A stretch of 64,000 nucleotides of DNA from Bettongia penicillata ogilbyi. Lineage: Eukaryota > Chordata > Mammalia > Diprotodontia > Potoroidae. Below are positions 11,270 to 22,659 of the stretch, piece after piece. Below the pieces are notes generated by a model. It had not been told where the DNA came from. It was given only the letters and a program-made list of their open reading frames with translations, and ran no database searches. The number at the start of each line of letters is the position of its first letter. Position 1 is the stretch's first letter. The position numbers and the translations under genes were made by a program. The stretch spans positions 744,001 through 808,000 of the forward strand of contig JAJHZJ010000751.1 in NCBI GenBank assembly GCA_023548195.1, in the 5' to 3' direction.

Positions 11270-12770
11270 ACACCTACACAGTCTGTCCATTCTGGCTGCA
11301 AATCATCCTATACATTGCCTCCCTTTCATGGCTAAGCAGTTTGAGAAGGCTGTCTTCAACAGAGATCTGTAACTCCTTTTCTCTCACTCTCTTAACTTTC
11401 TGCCATTTGAGTTCCACTTTCATCATTCAACTGAAGCTGTTCTCTCCAAAGATACCAATGTTGTCTTGCCAAATCTAATGGTCTTTTCTCAATTATCATC
11501 CCTCTTGAGCTTTCTGCGGAATTTGAAATCATCAATTACACCCCCTAGTTTTGACCCTTTCTTTTTTTAATGTATTTTACGTTTTTGAGAAGCTGTCCTC
11601 CTCTAGTTGTACTCCTATTTCTCTCCCTGCTTCTTCTCAGTCTCATTTGCTGGGTCTTCATACAGATTATTCATCAGACATAAGCATCCCCCAAGACTCT
11701 GTCCTGGACCCTCCCTTTTCATACCCATTTAACATACTGATTTTATAAGTTCCTATGTATTATCATCTCTATGCTAATGATTCTCAAACCAACTTATCTT
11801 AGCCTAATCTCTCTACAGACCTCCAGTCTCACATCTCCAACTGATTATTAAGTATCTGGAACTAAATGTCCCATATATGTGAAAGCTATAATGTCTAAAG
11901 ATGAGCTCAAATACCGCCACTTCCTTTATTTCTGACTTTCTTATTACTATCAAGGGTACTATTATTCTTCCAGTCACTCAGGTTCACAAGTCACATGTCA
12001 TCACTGACTCTTCCCTCTCTCACCCCCATAATGAATCTATTGCCAAAGTCTGTAAACTTTACTATTGTAATAGCTTTCATATATTCTCCCATCTTTCTTC
12101 CAACATTCCCAGCACCCTAGTGTGGGATTTTATCTCCTCATTCCTTTTGGTTGGTCACCCTGCCTCATCTCTCCCCACTCCAGCCCATCCTCCACTTAAC
12201 TGCCAAAGTGATCTTTCTAAAGATCATGTCTGACCATATCGTACTCCTACTCAATAAAGTCCAGTCATTCTCTGTTGTCTCTAGGATCAAATACACAATC
12301 CTTTGTTGGACTTTTAAAGCACTTCATAGCTTAACCCATTCCGACCTTTCCAGATATCATATACCTTACTGTCCTGCTCATACTTTTGGATTCAAAGACA
12401 TGGCATTCTTGTTGTTGTGGGAGCAAGATACTCCATCTCATTATGCCTAAAATTCACTCTCTCTTCATTTCTGCCTTTTGGTTGCCTAGACTCCTTTGAA
12501 GTATCAGCTTCAATCTTTCATTCTGCGAGAAGTCTCCTCCATTCCATGCTAGTAGTTTCCCTTTGTGAATATCTCCAATTTATCCCCTATATTTCTTGTT
12601 GGTGCATGTTTGTTCATATGTTATTTCCTCCATACAATGGTAAGTTTATTGAAATTAGTGACTATTTTGTCAGAGAGTGAGAAAAAGAGAGGGGGGGAGG
12701 ATATTCCCAACATTTGACACAGTGCCTAGCAGATGGTAGAGACTTAATAAACATTTGCTGACTTGATTCG
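11270..12770 (+). repeat. L2-clade LINE, C-terminal RT to 3' end
   Basis: This 1.5-kb relict can be followed along the L2 reverse-transcriptase coding region. Near 11470-11540 it covers the block normally encoding LLDLSAAFDTVDH. At 11765-11790 'CATCTCTATGCTAATGATTC' stands where the YADD catalytic motif should be (YAND here). Near 12175-12260 lies the 'L.SIL...AKVIF...SDH' block. It ends with the L2 3' tail '...CAGTGCCTAGC...TTAATAAACATTTGCTGACTTGA'. Several frames and stops interrupt it, so it is inactive. L2 retrotransposed widely in early mammals and is regarded as the partner of MIR-type SINEs. Confidence 0.8.
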
Positions 12771-12774
12771 ACTT

Positions 12775-13655
12775 TTAACTTAACTTTTCCATGCTTAAGA
12801 TAAATCTCTAAGCCCATAAATTTTAGAGAACGTGCCAAACTCCATAGGTAGAAGGAATTTCTGTTCCAAATAAAATCACAGCACAATTCCTATACCTACT
12901 TAATCTTTATATACAAGACACATAGACCTCACCGAAGGTCTTTAAGCCCATTTTGGAAGGAGGCAGAGAGAGGAACAAGAAGTGACTTTTTAAGCTAAAC
13001 TTCCCAAGATGATGAGAAAAGCCAAAAATAGACATTTTTAAAAATCTAAATGAGAGAGCAAGAGGCATTAATGAGAATGAAGAGCATTTTTTTAACAAAT
13101 ATATTGAAAGAATTGGAGTTAATGAAGAAAAAATGGCCCTGTTAATAAATAGAGGGAAAAATTAATGATATAACACAACCAAGATATTGAATTCCTTCTT
13201 TAAATCAGTCTCTGACATAAAAATGAAGAAAATAAATTCAAACAATTAGGAAACAATGAAGAATAGTGGAAAATCCATTGACAAAAATCAGGTAATTGAG
13301 CACTTAAACAGTCATCTATAAATGCGAGACTTAAAAGCCTTACATGTCTTGACAAGGGAAAAAGCAACTTGAGCACACTCAATGAATCACTGACTTCTCC
13401 TAAGTTAATAGTCATTGATAGATCAGAAAACGAAAAGTAAATACTGCATGAAACTTTCAGAAAAGAGAAGTCTGGCTCTGGAAAAAAAAATCAAAGCAGT
13501 GAGAGGAATTGCTAGTAGGGACTTCCTTGTAACCAGTAAGTGATGAATACAACACACTTCTTTATGGGCTGTTTGCTAGACCAACGTGGGTCTCTGCTCT
13601 TGTCTGTACACATTGTTTTTATCTCTGTTACTACTATAGATATAAAAGTTGCCCT
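12775..13655. other. Unassigned sequence
   Basis: A-rich with short open frames only. No family or gene recognised. Confidence 0.45.
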
Positions 13656-13905
13656 CTGTAACTTGGTGGAACAAATGAATGGAGCACTGGTCCTAGAGTC
13701 AGGAAAACATTAGTTCAAATCTAGCTTCAGATACATGCTAGCTGTATGACTCTAGGTAGGTCACTTAACCTCTGTCTGCCTCAGTTTTCTGTCATGTACA
13801 ATGAGGATGAAAATAGTATCTATGTCCCTGTACTGTTGGTGGATCAAAGGACATAATATTTGTAAAAATAATTAGCACAATTCCTGGCATGTAATAAATG
13901 CTTAG
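13655..13905 (+). repeat. MIR-like tRNA-headed SINE
   Basis: A nearly complete element. The tRNA-like head includes 'GGAGCACTGGTCCTAGAGTCAGG' and the B-box 'AGTTCAAATCT'. It is followed by 'GCTGTATGACTCTAGGTAGGTCACTTAACCTC', 'GCCTCAGTTTTC' and the 3' part '...ATTCCTGGCATGTAATAAATGCTTAGTAAAT'. It runs directly into a pyrimidine tract. Confidence 0.75.
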
Positions 13906-13995
13906 TAAATCCTTCCTCCCTCCCTCCCTCCCTTCCTTCATTCCTCTCTGCCTCCTTCTCTTCATTTTTTCCTTCCTTCCTTCTTTCCTCCCATG
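13906..13995. repeat. (TTCC)n pyrimidine tract
   Basis: TCCC/TTCC repeats that probably grew from the 3' tail of the adjacent SINE. Confidence 0.85.
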
Positions 13996-14590
13996 CCTAC
14001 AGTGCTCTCCATTCTCATCCTATCTCTTAAGATTCCCAGATGACCTCAAAGCTCAGAAGAAGTGCCCCTTCTAAGTATTCTATTGATCTTTAAAAATGTA
14101 GTTGCCCTCCCCATCATGTATTACACTGGAATGACTTTATATCTGCTTTGTATTTGCTACAGATGCGTGACTGATTTCAATTGGTGGAGGAAGTTTCTTT
14201 TCTAGGAGGAGGAGAAGGCCACAATCAGATGATAATCCTAGCCTTTAAGAAGTCTATCTCATAGCTTATGAGGCAGACGATGCAAAAGAAATTCTCCCCA
14301 TGTGTTTGATGAGGGTCAGGAACTCCGAGAAGTGTGAAGAATTTCATATAGTCACAGAACTAGTGCGTGGCAGATTCAAGGTGCTGATCATATATCCTGT
14401 CCAGAATGCTTGAACTTGTAGTAAACAAGAAAGGAAAATTGTACATATCCTTATATATCTTACACTTCAGCAAAGCAGATTTCAGAAAGTTTAGAGAAAA
14501 AGGAGGGAAGACAGCACAAGAAGGATGCACTAATCATAAAATTATGTAATTTTGGTAGCCTAATTATAAATAACCTTAGTGTGGAATTTA
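13995..14590. other. Unassigned sequence
   Basis: No convincing family or gene. A weak antisense MIR-like segment may lie at 14350-14410 ('TCACAGAACTAGTGCGTGGC'). Confidence 0.4.
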
Positions 14591-14594
14591 ATCC

Positions 14595-14760
14595 AGTTCA
14601 ACAAGTGTTTAATAAGCACTTTCTATGTAAAAGCATTGTTCTAGGGACTGAGGCTTTAGAGACAAAATGAGAAGGAATCCTTGTCTATGAGGAGTTCGCA
14701 TTTTTCTAAGGATATCTAGGATGTACACAGAGAAGTTAACAAAAAGGACATGACATCAAA
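14595..14760 (-). repeat. L2/MIR3-type 3'-end relict
   Basis: 'CAACAAGTGTTTAATAAGCACTTTCTATG', 'GCATTGTTCTAGGGACTGAGG' and 'AATCCTTGTCTATGAGGAGTTCGC' follow the antisense L2/MIR3 tail. Confidence 0.55.
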
Positions 14761-15225
14761 GAAATCAATATGACTAAAGAGGATACTTGCTGATGAGCTC
14801 TGATTTTTATTATAAGATATGCCCAGATAAAAATAATAGAAAGAGGTTCACACAATCAAAGACAAATATAAAAGAGTGACATGAATGTTTAAGAAATATG
14901 TCAGGAAGGTAAAACCCAGAATGAACTGAGTTTATGTAAAATGCCAAGGAGAATAGAAAGGTCTTTATTTACACCATGTTTCAAACAATGATAGTTTATC
15001 AGTGAGATTATAGACCCCTTCTTTCAATTTGGCTGATATGAAAACCAAAGGTGGCTTATTATTAGTTATATTTTCAACATATCCCTTTTTCTTTCAAAGA
15101 ATTTTATTTAAGATATTTGTCTACTGTATATTTAGATCACTATCACTTATTTAACCTTGGGCAAGTTACTTCTGTAAGTTACAGGTGAGAATAAATCTTG
15201 ATTGAAGTAAACTATCGATGCTTTG
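14760..15225. other. Unassigned sequence
   Basis: AT-rich with nothing recognised. Confidence 0.45.
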
Positions 15226-15450
15226 AAGTAATAGCTTTTATATTTCTTTTATACTTTGCTATTTATAAACATCATTTCATATAATCTTTATAATGCTGTA
15301 TACATATTAACCTAAACACACAAAGGTAAAAACTGATTCGCAGAGACACCTGGTCACGTGCTTAAGATCCTAGAGCTAGGAAATAGAAGAAAAAGAAATT
15401 AGTACCAGATCTCTTGATTCCAGGTCCACTGCTTAATTCCATTATTGAAT
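15225..15450 (-). repeat. MIR/CORE-SINE relict
   Basis: 'TATAAACATCATTTCATATAATC', 'GCAGAGACACCTGGTCACGTGCTTAAGATCCTAGAGCTAGG' and 'CAGATCTCTTGATTCCAGGTCCACTGC' keep the order of an antisense MIR-like SINE. Confidence 0.45.
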
Positions 15451-15464
15451 CAACAAGATGGATG

Positions 15465-15468
<4 letters not shown>

Positions 15469-15539
<71 letters not shown>

Positions 15540-15548
15540 GTCTCTCTC
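15469..15548. repeat. (TC)n microsatellite
   Basis: About 33 uninterrupted TC units, then TCTG variants. A long, pure array likely to be length-polymorphic. Confidence 0.97.
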
Positions 15549-15589
15549 CATTTTCATCTCTTAGGATCTTATATTCTTTCAAGTCTACT

Positions 15590-15720
15590 GTGGTATAATA
15601 GATAGAACATTGGCTCTAGAACCAGAGAAGTGATATTCAAATCTTACATTTGATCAGACCTCTTAGTGCAACTTTGTACAAGTTGGTTTTCCTCCCTATA
15701 AAATCAGGATATTCTCTCTA
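15590..15720 (+). repeat. tRNA-headed SINE relict
   Basis: 'GTGGTATAATAGATAGAACATTGGCTCTAGAACCAGAG' and 'ATATTCAAATCTTAC' are a decayed head with A- and B-box-like parts. '...TACAAGTTGG...CTCCCTATAAAATCAGG' follows. Confidence 0.5.
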
Positions 15721-16590
15721 CAAACCACTATTCATTTCCTACTTCCTGCTCTGAGATTTCTACCCTATGACCCTTATCCTCATGTGCATAAGGCTATGTA
15801 GGCTATTTAGAAATTTTGCAATGGGAAATGCTTACCTACCCATATTAATATAAAGAAACTGACATCGTTCATTAGAAAACGTAAGCACATTGTTAACTCA
15901 CATTAGATGCATTAGCAATTTTGCCTGTAGGTCCATCTCATAGATTCAGGATGCCTCAACATATTAAATAATGAACAAAAGACTCTGAGTAAATATTAAC
16001 CTGTACACTACAGCTACACAATGATTGTTAGTCTTTTCAAATGGACTCTGAATACGGGCTCAGAAGATTCGAATCAAATCCAAAATTCAAATCATCATCA
16101 AAATGTCATTTTTATTCCCTTTCAAGAGGCCATTTATAAAGTATTGGATTCATTTGGGAGGGAGGGCTCCTGGGATCTGGGAGTTTTGCCAAAGTCAAAA
16201 GAAAACCATAAAACTAATGCCAATTTCTAAGAGAACAAATCCAGTGTCTACCAGGTGTAAAGCATCGTGTCTACCCTTTTCACCCCACAGTCCAAATACA
16301 ATGCTCAAAGATCTTAAGGTATCAAAGAGTGATCATAACAGCTAAAACTTTTTTTTTCTTACAATGCAGTACCCTAGAATTCCTAGAAGTGAAAAAAGAG
16401 ATGACTGACATGTCCATCAGAGATGACACTTTTCTGATTCGGAAGGGTTTAAAGCTTGGGATCCATCTTTGTAGTTTCTAGTAACTCTTCTCCCATACCG
16501 TCCCACATACTTCTTGATGTAATAAAAGTTTGAGTATTTGCAGCTACCTTCCATTTCCAGACTTTTGGAATGAAGTGGCTTACTATTTGT
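15720..16590. other. Unassigned sequence
   Basis: No recognised repeat or gene. Two overlapping short + strand frames near 16021-16345 lack any motif. Confidence 0.4.
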
Positions 16591-16725
16591 CATAGATGCT
16601 GCAGAGAGGATTCCTGTTCGAGGGTATTTTAAATTAGATGACAGTTGAAGCCCTAGATGACAGTTGAAGCCCCTCCCAATTCTGAGTCTGAGACTTCTAT
16701 GGCTAAGGTTCTGAGATTCTGTATA
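16590..16725 (+). repeat. MIR-type 3' relict with exact 19-bp tandem duplication
   Basis: 'GAGGATTCCTGTTCGAGGGTATTTTAAATTAGATGAC...CCTCCCAATTCTGAG...TTCTGAGATTCTG' resembles the 3' part of MIR/L2-mobilised SINEs. Inside it TAGATGACAGTTGAAGCCC occurs twice in immediate succession (16635-16653 and 16654-16672) without mismatch. Confidence 0.5.
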
Positions 16726-17165
16726 CAAAATATATGAATACATGCATGTATATTTCTATCTGTATCTCCCTGCATAGGTAAGGAAAACATCAATTAAAAG
16801 GTTCATTTGCCAATAAATCTCTACTAACATTTATATGTTCACTGCTATGTAAACTGCTATTCTGCATCTTCTTTAAATATTATAAGCAATCACCACACTT
16901 ATTCAACTCTGTAATAGAAGTGTTTGTGTTTTTTATAAATTAAAAAAGAAAAAATAATAAATATCATATGATTTAGCATATTACTGATTTCACAAGTCTT
17001 TGTATGTAATTAAGTGTTGTCAAAACACCCATTTGCAAAGTTAATGTGGATATCTTGTTATGGAATTATGTTGTTTGATATTAATTTGTTAAAGGATAAA
17101 GCAAAGGTGAAATTAACAAAGCTTCTACCAGAATTATATAAAGTATGGATGCCAAAATTAAGGAG
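16725..17165. other. Unassigned AT-rich sequence
   Basis: Nothing recognised. Confidence 0.45.
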
Positions 17166-17169
17166 GTTA

Positions 17170-17350
17170 TATTTTTAGAGGGATCATATTTTGAGCATTA
17201 GAGGTCATTTATTTCCAATGCCCTTATTTTACAGATAGAGAAACTAAGACTAACAGAGGATGAATGTAAAAGCAGTGGGCTCAAGAGTTGCTATGAAGTA
17301 AATAGATAATCTCCACTCCTTCCTCCTTACTGCCTCAATCTTCTTGGATA
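17170..17350 (-). repeat. MIR/CR1-type relict
   Basis: 'GCATTAGAGGTCATTTATTTCCAATGCCCTTATTTTACAGATAGAGAAACTAAGAC' is the common antisense relict also seen at 2590 and 20865. Confidence 0.5.
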
Positions 17351-17439
17351 TTATTAGTCACAAACTGTTACAAAAAATGATATATTTAAGCTGAAGGCAT
17401 AATATAACAGTGTCTCAAATTCAGTCCCTTCCTTTGCTG

Positions 17440-17774
17440 TTTTAGGGAGAATGTGTGTGTTTGTCCTTCATTGCTGAGGAAGACTATGACATCAGAGAAA
17501 TGATGACATGACTTGCACTTGACTTTGAGTGAGGGAGGGCTGTGCAGGTCACCAGCCTCACTTCTCTTCCAGAGCCATCTGAATCCAGTGACCAGATATT
17601 CATCAGAATGACTGTAGATGACCCAGGATGAGGCAATTGGGGTTAAGTGACTTGCCCGAGGTCACACAACTAGTGAGTGTCAAGCATCTGAGGTGAGATT
17701 TGAACTCAGGTCCTCCTGACTCCTGCACTGGTGCTCTATCCACTGCACTACCTAACTGCCCCTATTTTAGGGAG
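17440..17774 (-). mobile_element. tRNA-headed SINE with RTE-type 3' tail, TSD-flanked
   Basis: A 315-bp element (17450-17764) lies between exact 10-bp direct repeats TTTTAGGGAG at 17440-17449 and 17765-17774. Read on the minus strand it starts with GGGGCAGTTAGGTAGTGCAG, a tRNA-derived head with an A-box-like segment. The B-box GAGTTCAAATC and 'TGACCTCGGGCAAGTCACTTAACC' follow. It ends in '...CAGCAATGAAGGACAAACACACAC'. That terminus resembles the 3' end of the RTE LINE at 43190, which suggests RTE-assisted mobilisation. Drift is modest, so this is younger than the MIR relicts around it. The family resembles the abundant marsupial WSINE type; the exact name is not certain. Confidence 0.85.
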
Positions 17775-18420
17775 TATATATTAAATGAAAATTTAGAAGT
17801 ATAATCACAATTGCTCAGAGTTCCCACTTAGAAAGACTCCTACCCTTTTGGCAGAAGAATGGCACTCTGCCTTACTTAAACAAATTTACCTCTAGTTATC
17901 ACTTTGCATCTTTGTGGTTGAAACACAATTCTGATTACCAGAACTTTTGGTGTAGAGAGAGAAAAATGCATTACAGAGTAGTTCAGACGGAGGGAAAGAA
18001 AGTAGGTGGCTGATGAAAAAATAATTAATTTTCCTCGAGCTTCTCCGCTCTCTGAAAAGTGATCACAACTTATTTCTTTAACCGCTGTCTTCTGCTCCAA
18101 GATGTTTAAAGGGACAATGACCATCTTCTAGATTTCTCTTTGTTGGCACAACTCAGTACTAATTTTTCTTCTTTCTTTTTGCCTGTAGCCCTATGTTGTC
18201 AATGCTATCTATCTCAGCTTTAAATGTCCACATGCCTTTACATTTGTAGACACTCAAATCTCTGATTCCAAATACTTGATTTTATCTAAACTCCAGGGCA
18301 AAAGCAAGTTCCTTGGATCTTACCATATAGGCTTCCTGTCTTACCTGTGGAGATGTGTAGCCCTTGCTCACAGCATTGGTAGAATGTTTCCATCAAGGCT
18401 TACTTTTGCTTGAACCTTAC
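17775..18420. other. Unassigned sequence
   Basis: No gene or repeat recognised. Confidence 0.45.
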
Positions 18421-18424
18421 AGAA

Positions 18425-18520
18425 GTAACTTGCCCAAAGTTTAAAAGGTGATAACAGATCTAGGATTCTAATATATTTATCCTGATTCTAGATTTATCAC
18501 CCTTTCCAAATCTTACTGTT
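18425..18520 (-). repeat. MIR-like relict
   Basis: 'AGAAGTAACTTGCCCAAAGTTTAAAAGGTGATAACAGATCTAGG' is a short antisense MIR-type piece. Confidence 0.35.
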
Positions 18521-18749
18521 TATACATAGTTATTCTATTATATAATCCCTCACCCAAATCCTCTCTTACAATTTACATTCTCTTTAGGGTCATTGGTTAG
18601 CAGATCATGTCAGTATCTACATGATGAAAAAAGGCTACTTATATTTTCTTTATAAATTTCATTAATACGTGTGGTACATTGATGTATGTCTTAAGGAGTT
18701 GTCTCATGTTCATAGAGGGTAACTGAACTGGTTCTGGTCACACAAGACA

Positions 18750-18880
18750 GTTTATCTTAAGGAATCGCCTGAAATTTGGAAAGCTTAAATTATTTGATCA
18801 TGGTCACATGTTAGAAGTCTGAGATGGGGCTTGACCCTATGTCAAACTGAGTACTATTAGACACAGCCTCTCTACCAGAA
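18750..18880 (-). repeat. MIR-like relict
   Basis: 'TGATCATGGTCACATGTTAGAAGTCTGAGATGGGGCTTGACCC' follows the 'GGTCACACAGCTAGTAAGTxxCTGAGGCxGGATTTGAACCC' order with decay. Confidence 0.4.
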
Positions 18881-19259
18881 AGAAAGCTATTTGTTAGTGA
18901 GGTTTCCTAACTTTTATGTAAATTTCTCTAGTCACATACTCTTGAAATTCTTTCTCGTCTATCTTTTCAGCTAATGCATATTCATAAAATTCCATTAGCC
19001 CAAAACAAAAACACATATCATCTTTGACTGTACATCTATGTTAGGTCCAGATGAGTGTGAATAATGAATCTCATGAAGTGGTCACATTATTCAAATTGGG
19101 TATTTTCAAAATTATAATTTTATGTAAGATATGATAATTAGTTCCAGCACAATGGAAATATATAATCATAATTTATTTCTTTATTTACTGAAACAATGGG
19201 AGAGCAGAGAATAAGAAATATGTAGTTCTGGCTCAAGTTGATTACAAAGTAAGAGAGTC

Positions 19260-19330
19260 AGTAATCAAAAAATAAATGTTTATTAAGCAACTACTCTATG
19301 CCAGTCAAAGTATTAATAGAAAAGAAATTT
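19260..19330 (-). repeat. L2/MIR3-type 3'-tail relict
   Basis: 'AATAAATGTTTATTAAGCAACTACTCTATGCCAGTCAAAG' is the antisense L2/MIR3 tail. Confidence 0.5.
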
Positions 19331-19559
19331 AAATTAAAAATTACTGAAGATAAGTAATAAGTCCATATGTATGGCATGGGGAAAAATTACAGTATTGGCA
19401 TTTTAAAATATTTTGGAAGTATAGACAGAACTGTCTTGTTTTTTCTTTGAATTTTCCTGCGTACTCCAATAGGAACAGAAAGTTGTATCCACATCTCTGA
19501 ATTTTCATGCTCATATTATTACACAAGAATCCAAGTATAACTGGAGAACTTGGGGCACT

Positions 19560-19995
19560 ATCTAAAATCCAAAATGATTAAAATGCCATAATATTATTGC
19601 ACTATTTTTTTATTTCAGTTCTAGATTTTTTCCCTTCCTTCAGTCCCTTCTCCACCGAATAAGAAAGCAATAAAAAATGAAATCTCTTATAAATATGAAG
19701 TCAATCAAAGCAAATTTCCACATTAGCTATGTTCTAAAAAGAAGCAGGGAAAGACAGAGAGATATCAGTCTGTACCCTGAGTGATCAGTCCTCTATCTGG
19801 AGAGGGATAACATTCTTTATTATGAATCCTTTGGAATTGTACTGGGTCACTGCACTGATACGAATTTGAGTCTTTCACAGTTGTTTAACTTTATAATATT
19901 GCCATAAATTGTTCTCCTGGCTCTGCTCACTTCACTGTGTATCAGTTCATACAAATCTCAGGTCTTTCAGAAATCATCTTGTTCAAGATTCAGTG
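19560..19995 (-). repeat. L1 LINE 3'-end fragment
   Basis: The + strand carries, in order, 'CCTTTGGAATTGTACTGGGTCACTGC', 'TTCTCCTGGCTCTGCTCACTTCACTGTGTATCAGTTCATACAAATC' and 'TTTCAGAAATCATCTTG'. The same blocks, less complete, occur in the L1 copy at 46.86-47.07 kb. It is therefore the 3' end of a marsupial L1 on the minus strand. Only about 430 bp survive. Confidence 0.65.
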
Positions 19996-20860
19996 ATGGA
20001 CCGGTATTATATGATGACAAATCATCACGTAATTGTCCAAGCAGCCAAGAGACATGACTCTCATGTGGCTCAGACAAAACTGATTATGTGTATAAAAGGA
20101 GTGACCTGTCTAACCCTGAATCCAAGGATACAAGAGGTTATTGAGTTGTTAGGTGGTCTAAAAGTGTCATTTGTCTTCTCATGTCATGATTTTATATTTT
20201 ATTACATTTCAGCTATTTCTTGGTCATTTTTATTGATATGTCTTCTTCCAACTACTATTTTGCTCACATATTAGTAGTAAAATGTACTAAACTAATAAAA
20301 TCTCTAAAATAGGTTTCAATTATGTTTTTTTCCTTCAGGAGTATAAATGGACATGAAGCTAGTAAGTGAATAAATTAAAGAATGAAATAGATATCTCTGT
20401 ACATATAAAGGCCCTACTTGCATATGGATTTATACTGATTATATTAAGTACTAAACTTCTCAGGGTTAAACTTGCTATATCATGTCAACTTATATATCAC
20501 TTGCAAAACCCTCATACAGTGTTGAAAACCTAATAGATGCCTCAAATGTCTTCATTGGTGGATAAATACAATTATTTTAAAAACCAGTAGGTTTTGTTTT
20601 CACTTCTGAACTCTAGGAAAAGGCATTGCTTTTCACAATACGACCAGAGATACATGAACTTATGACAAGGGGCTTTCTACTGAAAGCCAATGCTTCCAAA
20701 CTCCTTAGTTTGTTTTCCAGAATTTAAAACGGAAATAAAAAAGTAAAAGTTTCAGTCAACTAAACTTTGCTTTCTGAGTAATAGATTTGTTTTTTCACAA
20801 TCTCTGAAATCAAATGTAAAGTTTTTATTTAATTATTTGTTTCGTTTTGTTTTTAAGGTC
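19995..20860. other. Unassigned sequence
   Basis: No repeat family or gene recognised. A + strand open frame of about 120 codons starts inside the L1 relict and runs into this region; it has no family motif. Confidence 0.4.
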
Positions 20861-20864
20861 ATAT

Positions 20865-21060
20865 TTTTAAGGCTGGATGAGACTTTAGTGGTAATCTAGT
20901 CCAATGCCCTCATTTTATAGCTAAAGAGTTGAGGACTAAAGAGTTTTGTTTTGGTTTTTGGTTTGTTTTTTGTTTTTTGTTTTCAGGTAGTAAGTGGCAG
21001 AGCTGGAGTACTAGCTACAAATCCAGTATTCATTTCCCAATACCCTGAGTTGTTCTACTT
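20865..21060 (-). repeat. MIR/CR1-type relict split by a (TTTTG)n expansion
   Basis: 'TAGTCCAATGCCCTCATTTTATAGCTAAAGAGTTGAGG' is separated from '...GGTAGTAAGTGGCAGAGCTGGAG' by a T/G-rich stretch at about 20941-20985. The two halves fit one ancestral repeat. Confidence 0.55.
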
Positions 21061-21269
21061 GTATTTGGTATGTTAATTTGTTGGTGAATTAATTTATCTA
21101 GGAGTTACAAACAACCTAAGTGTTAATTATAGCATCAATAGTATACTTGGTGGATATTGAGTGAGGTGACCTCAGATCTTTAAAGCTTTAAAAGAATATG
21201 CTGGAATCTGTAACTGAAGTTAATTACCTTCCATAAGAAAGGCACAGAGCCCAGGACTAGAGACAGGTT

Positions 21270-21480
21270 GGTAAATACTTTGCATTATACTGATGATGAA
21301 GATAATGATGATGGCCACTAATGTTTATATAACCCTTTCTGTTTACAAGTATTTTGCAAAACTGCCTCATTTGATTCTCCCAATACGCTGAGGAGTTAGG
21401 GGCTGTTACTCCCGTCATTTTACAAATGAAAAAATTGTGTCCAACAGAATTTAAGTGATTTGCTGCAAGGCCAAGCAAAG
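21270..21480 (-). repeat. MIR/CORE-SINE
   Basis: 'CACTAATGTTTATATAACCC', 'CATTTGATTCTCCCAATACGCTGAGGAG', 'TCATTTTACAAATGAAAAAATTG' and 'TAAGTGATTTGCTGCAAGGCC' follow an antisense MIR-like SINE. Confidence 0.6.
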
Positions 21481-21510
21481 TAGGCTCTTTTTTTTTTCTT
21501 TTTAGTATAA

Positions 21511-22530
21511 TGCCAAGAAATATAATGCCTTTATTTGAATGCGATCGAAGATCTTCCCTACCCATTGATGGGCCTGTCTACTAAGGGAAGCTTGATTAGG
21601 GGAGTTGTTTGTAAGAGGGTCCCAAGTAGCTTTTATTTTTCCTCTTGAGACACTGGGTCAGAGGGTCATGTCCTCTGACTCTGAAAAGCTTATACTCTCA
21701 GGGTGAGGTTTTACTTGGGGGCTTAGTTTTTGGAAGAAGCTTTGTGTGCTAGAGAAGACTCTGTGAAGCCACTAAGGAGAACCCCACCTCTCCCACTTTG
21801 AAAACATAGATCTTAGTGCTTCTTTCTGTGGTCAGACAGTTGGACCTGTCTGTTGAATTGTGATATATGTATTGATTATGGTCAGACAATGAAAGTCATG
21901 TCTGTTGAACTTTGATTTCTCTGTATTTTCTTTGAAGTTCAAGGTGTTAACCCCTCTGAACTAAATGAATGATATATGAATGATATATGTGCTTGATTAA
22001 AGGACTGATACATGATACATGTGCTTGATTAAAGTGATTGTTAATCCCTCAGAAGTTGACTTTCCTTTTAGAAAAGCAGATTAAAAAACCTGTGTGGGAT
22101 GGTGAGACCCCTACTCAAATTGACTGCTTGGAGGCATCTCAAGATACAAACAAAAAGCCCTTTTTTCAGTTCTCTTGAGAAGTGGGCATCACCCTCTCTA
22201 GGCAGTCTAGAGAAAGGGGGCACAGTATAGAAACAGAAACATGGTTATATAGCTAAAACCACAAACCCACCATCATCCTCCTCTTACCCTTTTGGTCAAG
22301 AGCCTGAGCAAACAACTTATTTTTGAAATTTGCCCCAGAAACACAAAATAAGGAAATAGAAGTAAAGGACCTGAACAAACAACTTATTTTCAGAAGTTTG
22401 CCCCAGACCCAAAGAATTGAGGAAGAGACTGAATAAACATCTACCCTCTTGGCAAAAAGTCAAGATTGTACAATATGATTAGGAAATGGGTTAAGCAAAT
22501 CTGGGAAGAAGGGTGACAGGTGGTTTTACA
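21511..22530 (-). mobile_element. Probable solo LTR of an endogenous retrovirus
   Basis: The segment begins TG and ends CA. Read on the minus strand it has an LTR-like layout: a long U3, a TATAAG at 21694-21689, an AATAAA at 21637-21632, then about 120 bp to the end. U3 contains duplicated blocks, as LTR enhancers often do: 'AACAAACAACTTATTTT...TTTGCCCCAGA' twice (near 22308-22345 and 22374-22409), a 'GGTCAGACA...GTCTGTTGAA' pair (near 21831-21856 and 21879-21908) and a 'GATACATG...CTTGATTAAA' pair. There is no adjacent internal retroviral coding sequence. No clear target-site duplication is visible, so both ends are inferred. It could instead be another composite repeat. Confidence 0.45.
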
Positions 22531-22659
22531 ACTTCAAGTTTCCCTATATCATATAATTTCTAAGAAATTGAAACTCAGGCCTAGAGTCAGATCTACTTCA
22601 GATTTAAGTTCTTGAGAAGCTTTCACTAGCCATCACACTCAAACCTATGGTAGCAGGCC

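Noticed and set aside
17440..17774. Possible tRNA gene from the A/B-box signature
   Set aside because: The boxes belong to the SINE head; the tRNA fold and acceptor stem are not preserved and a LINE tail follows.
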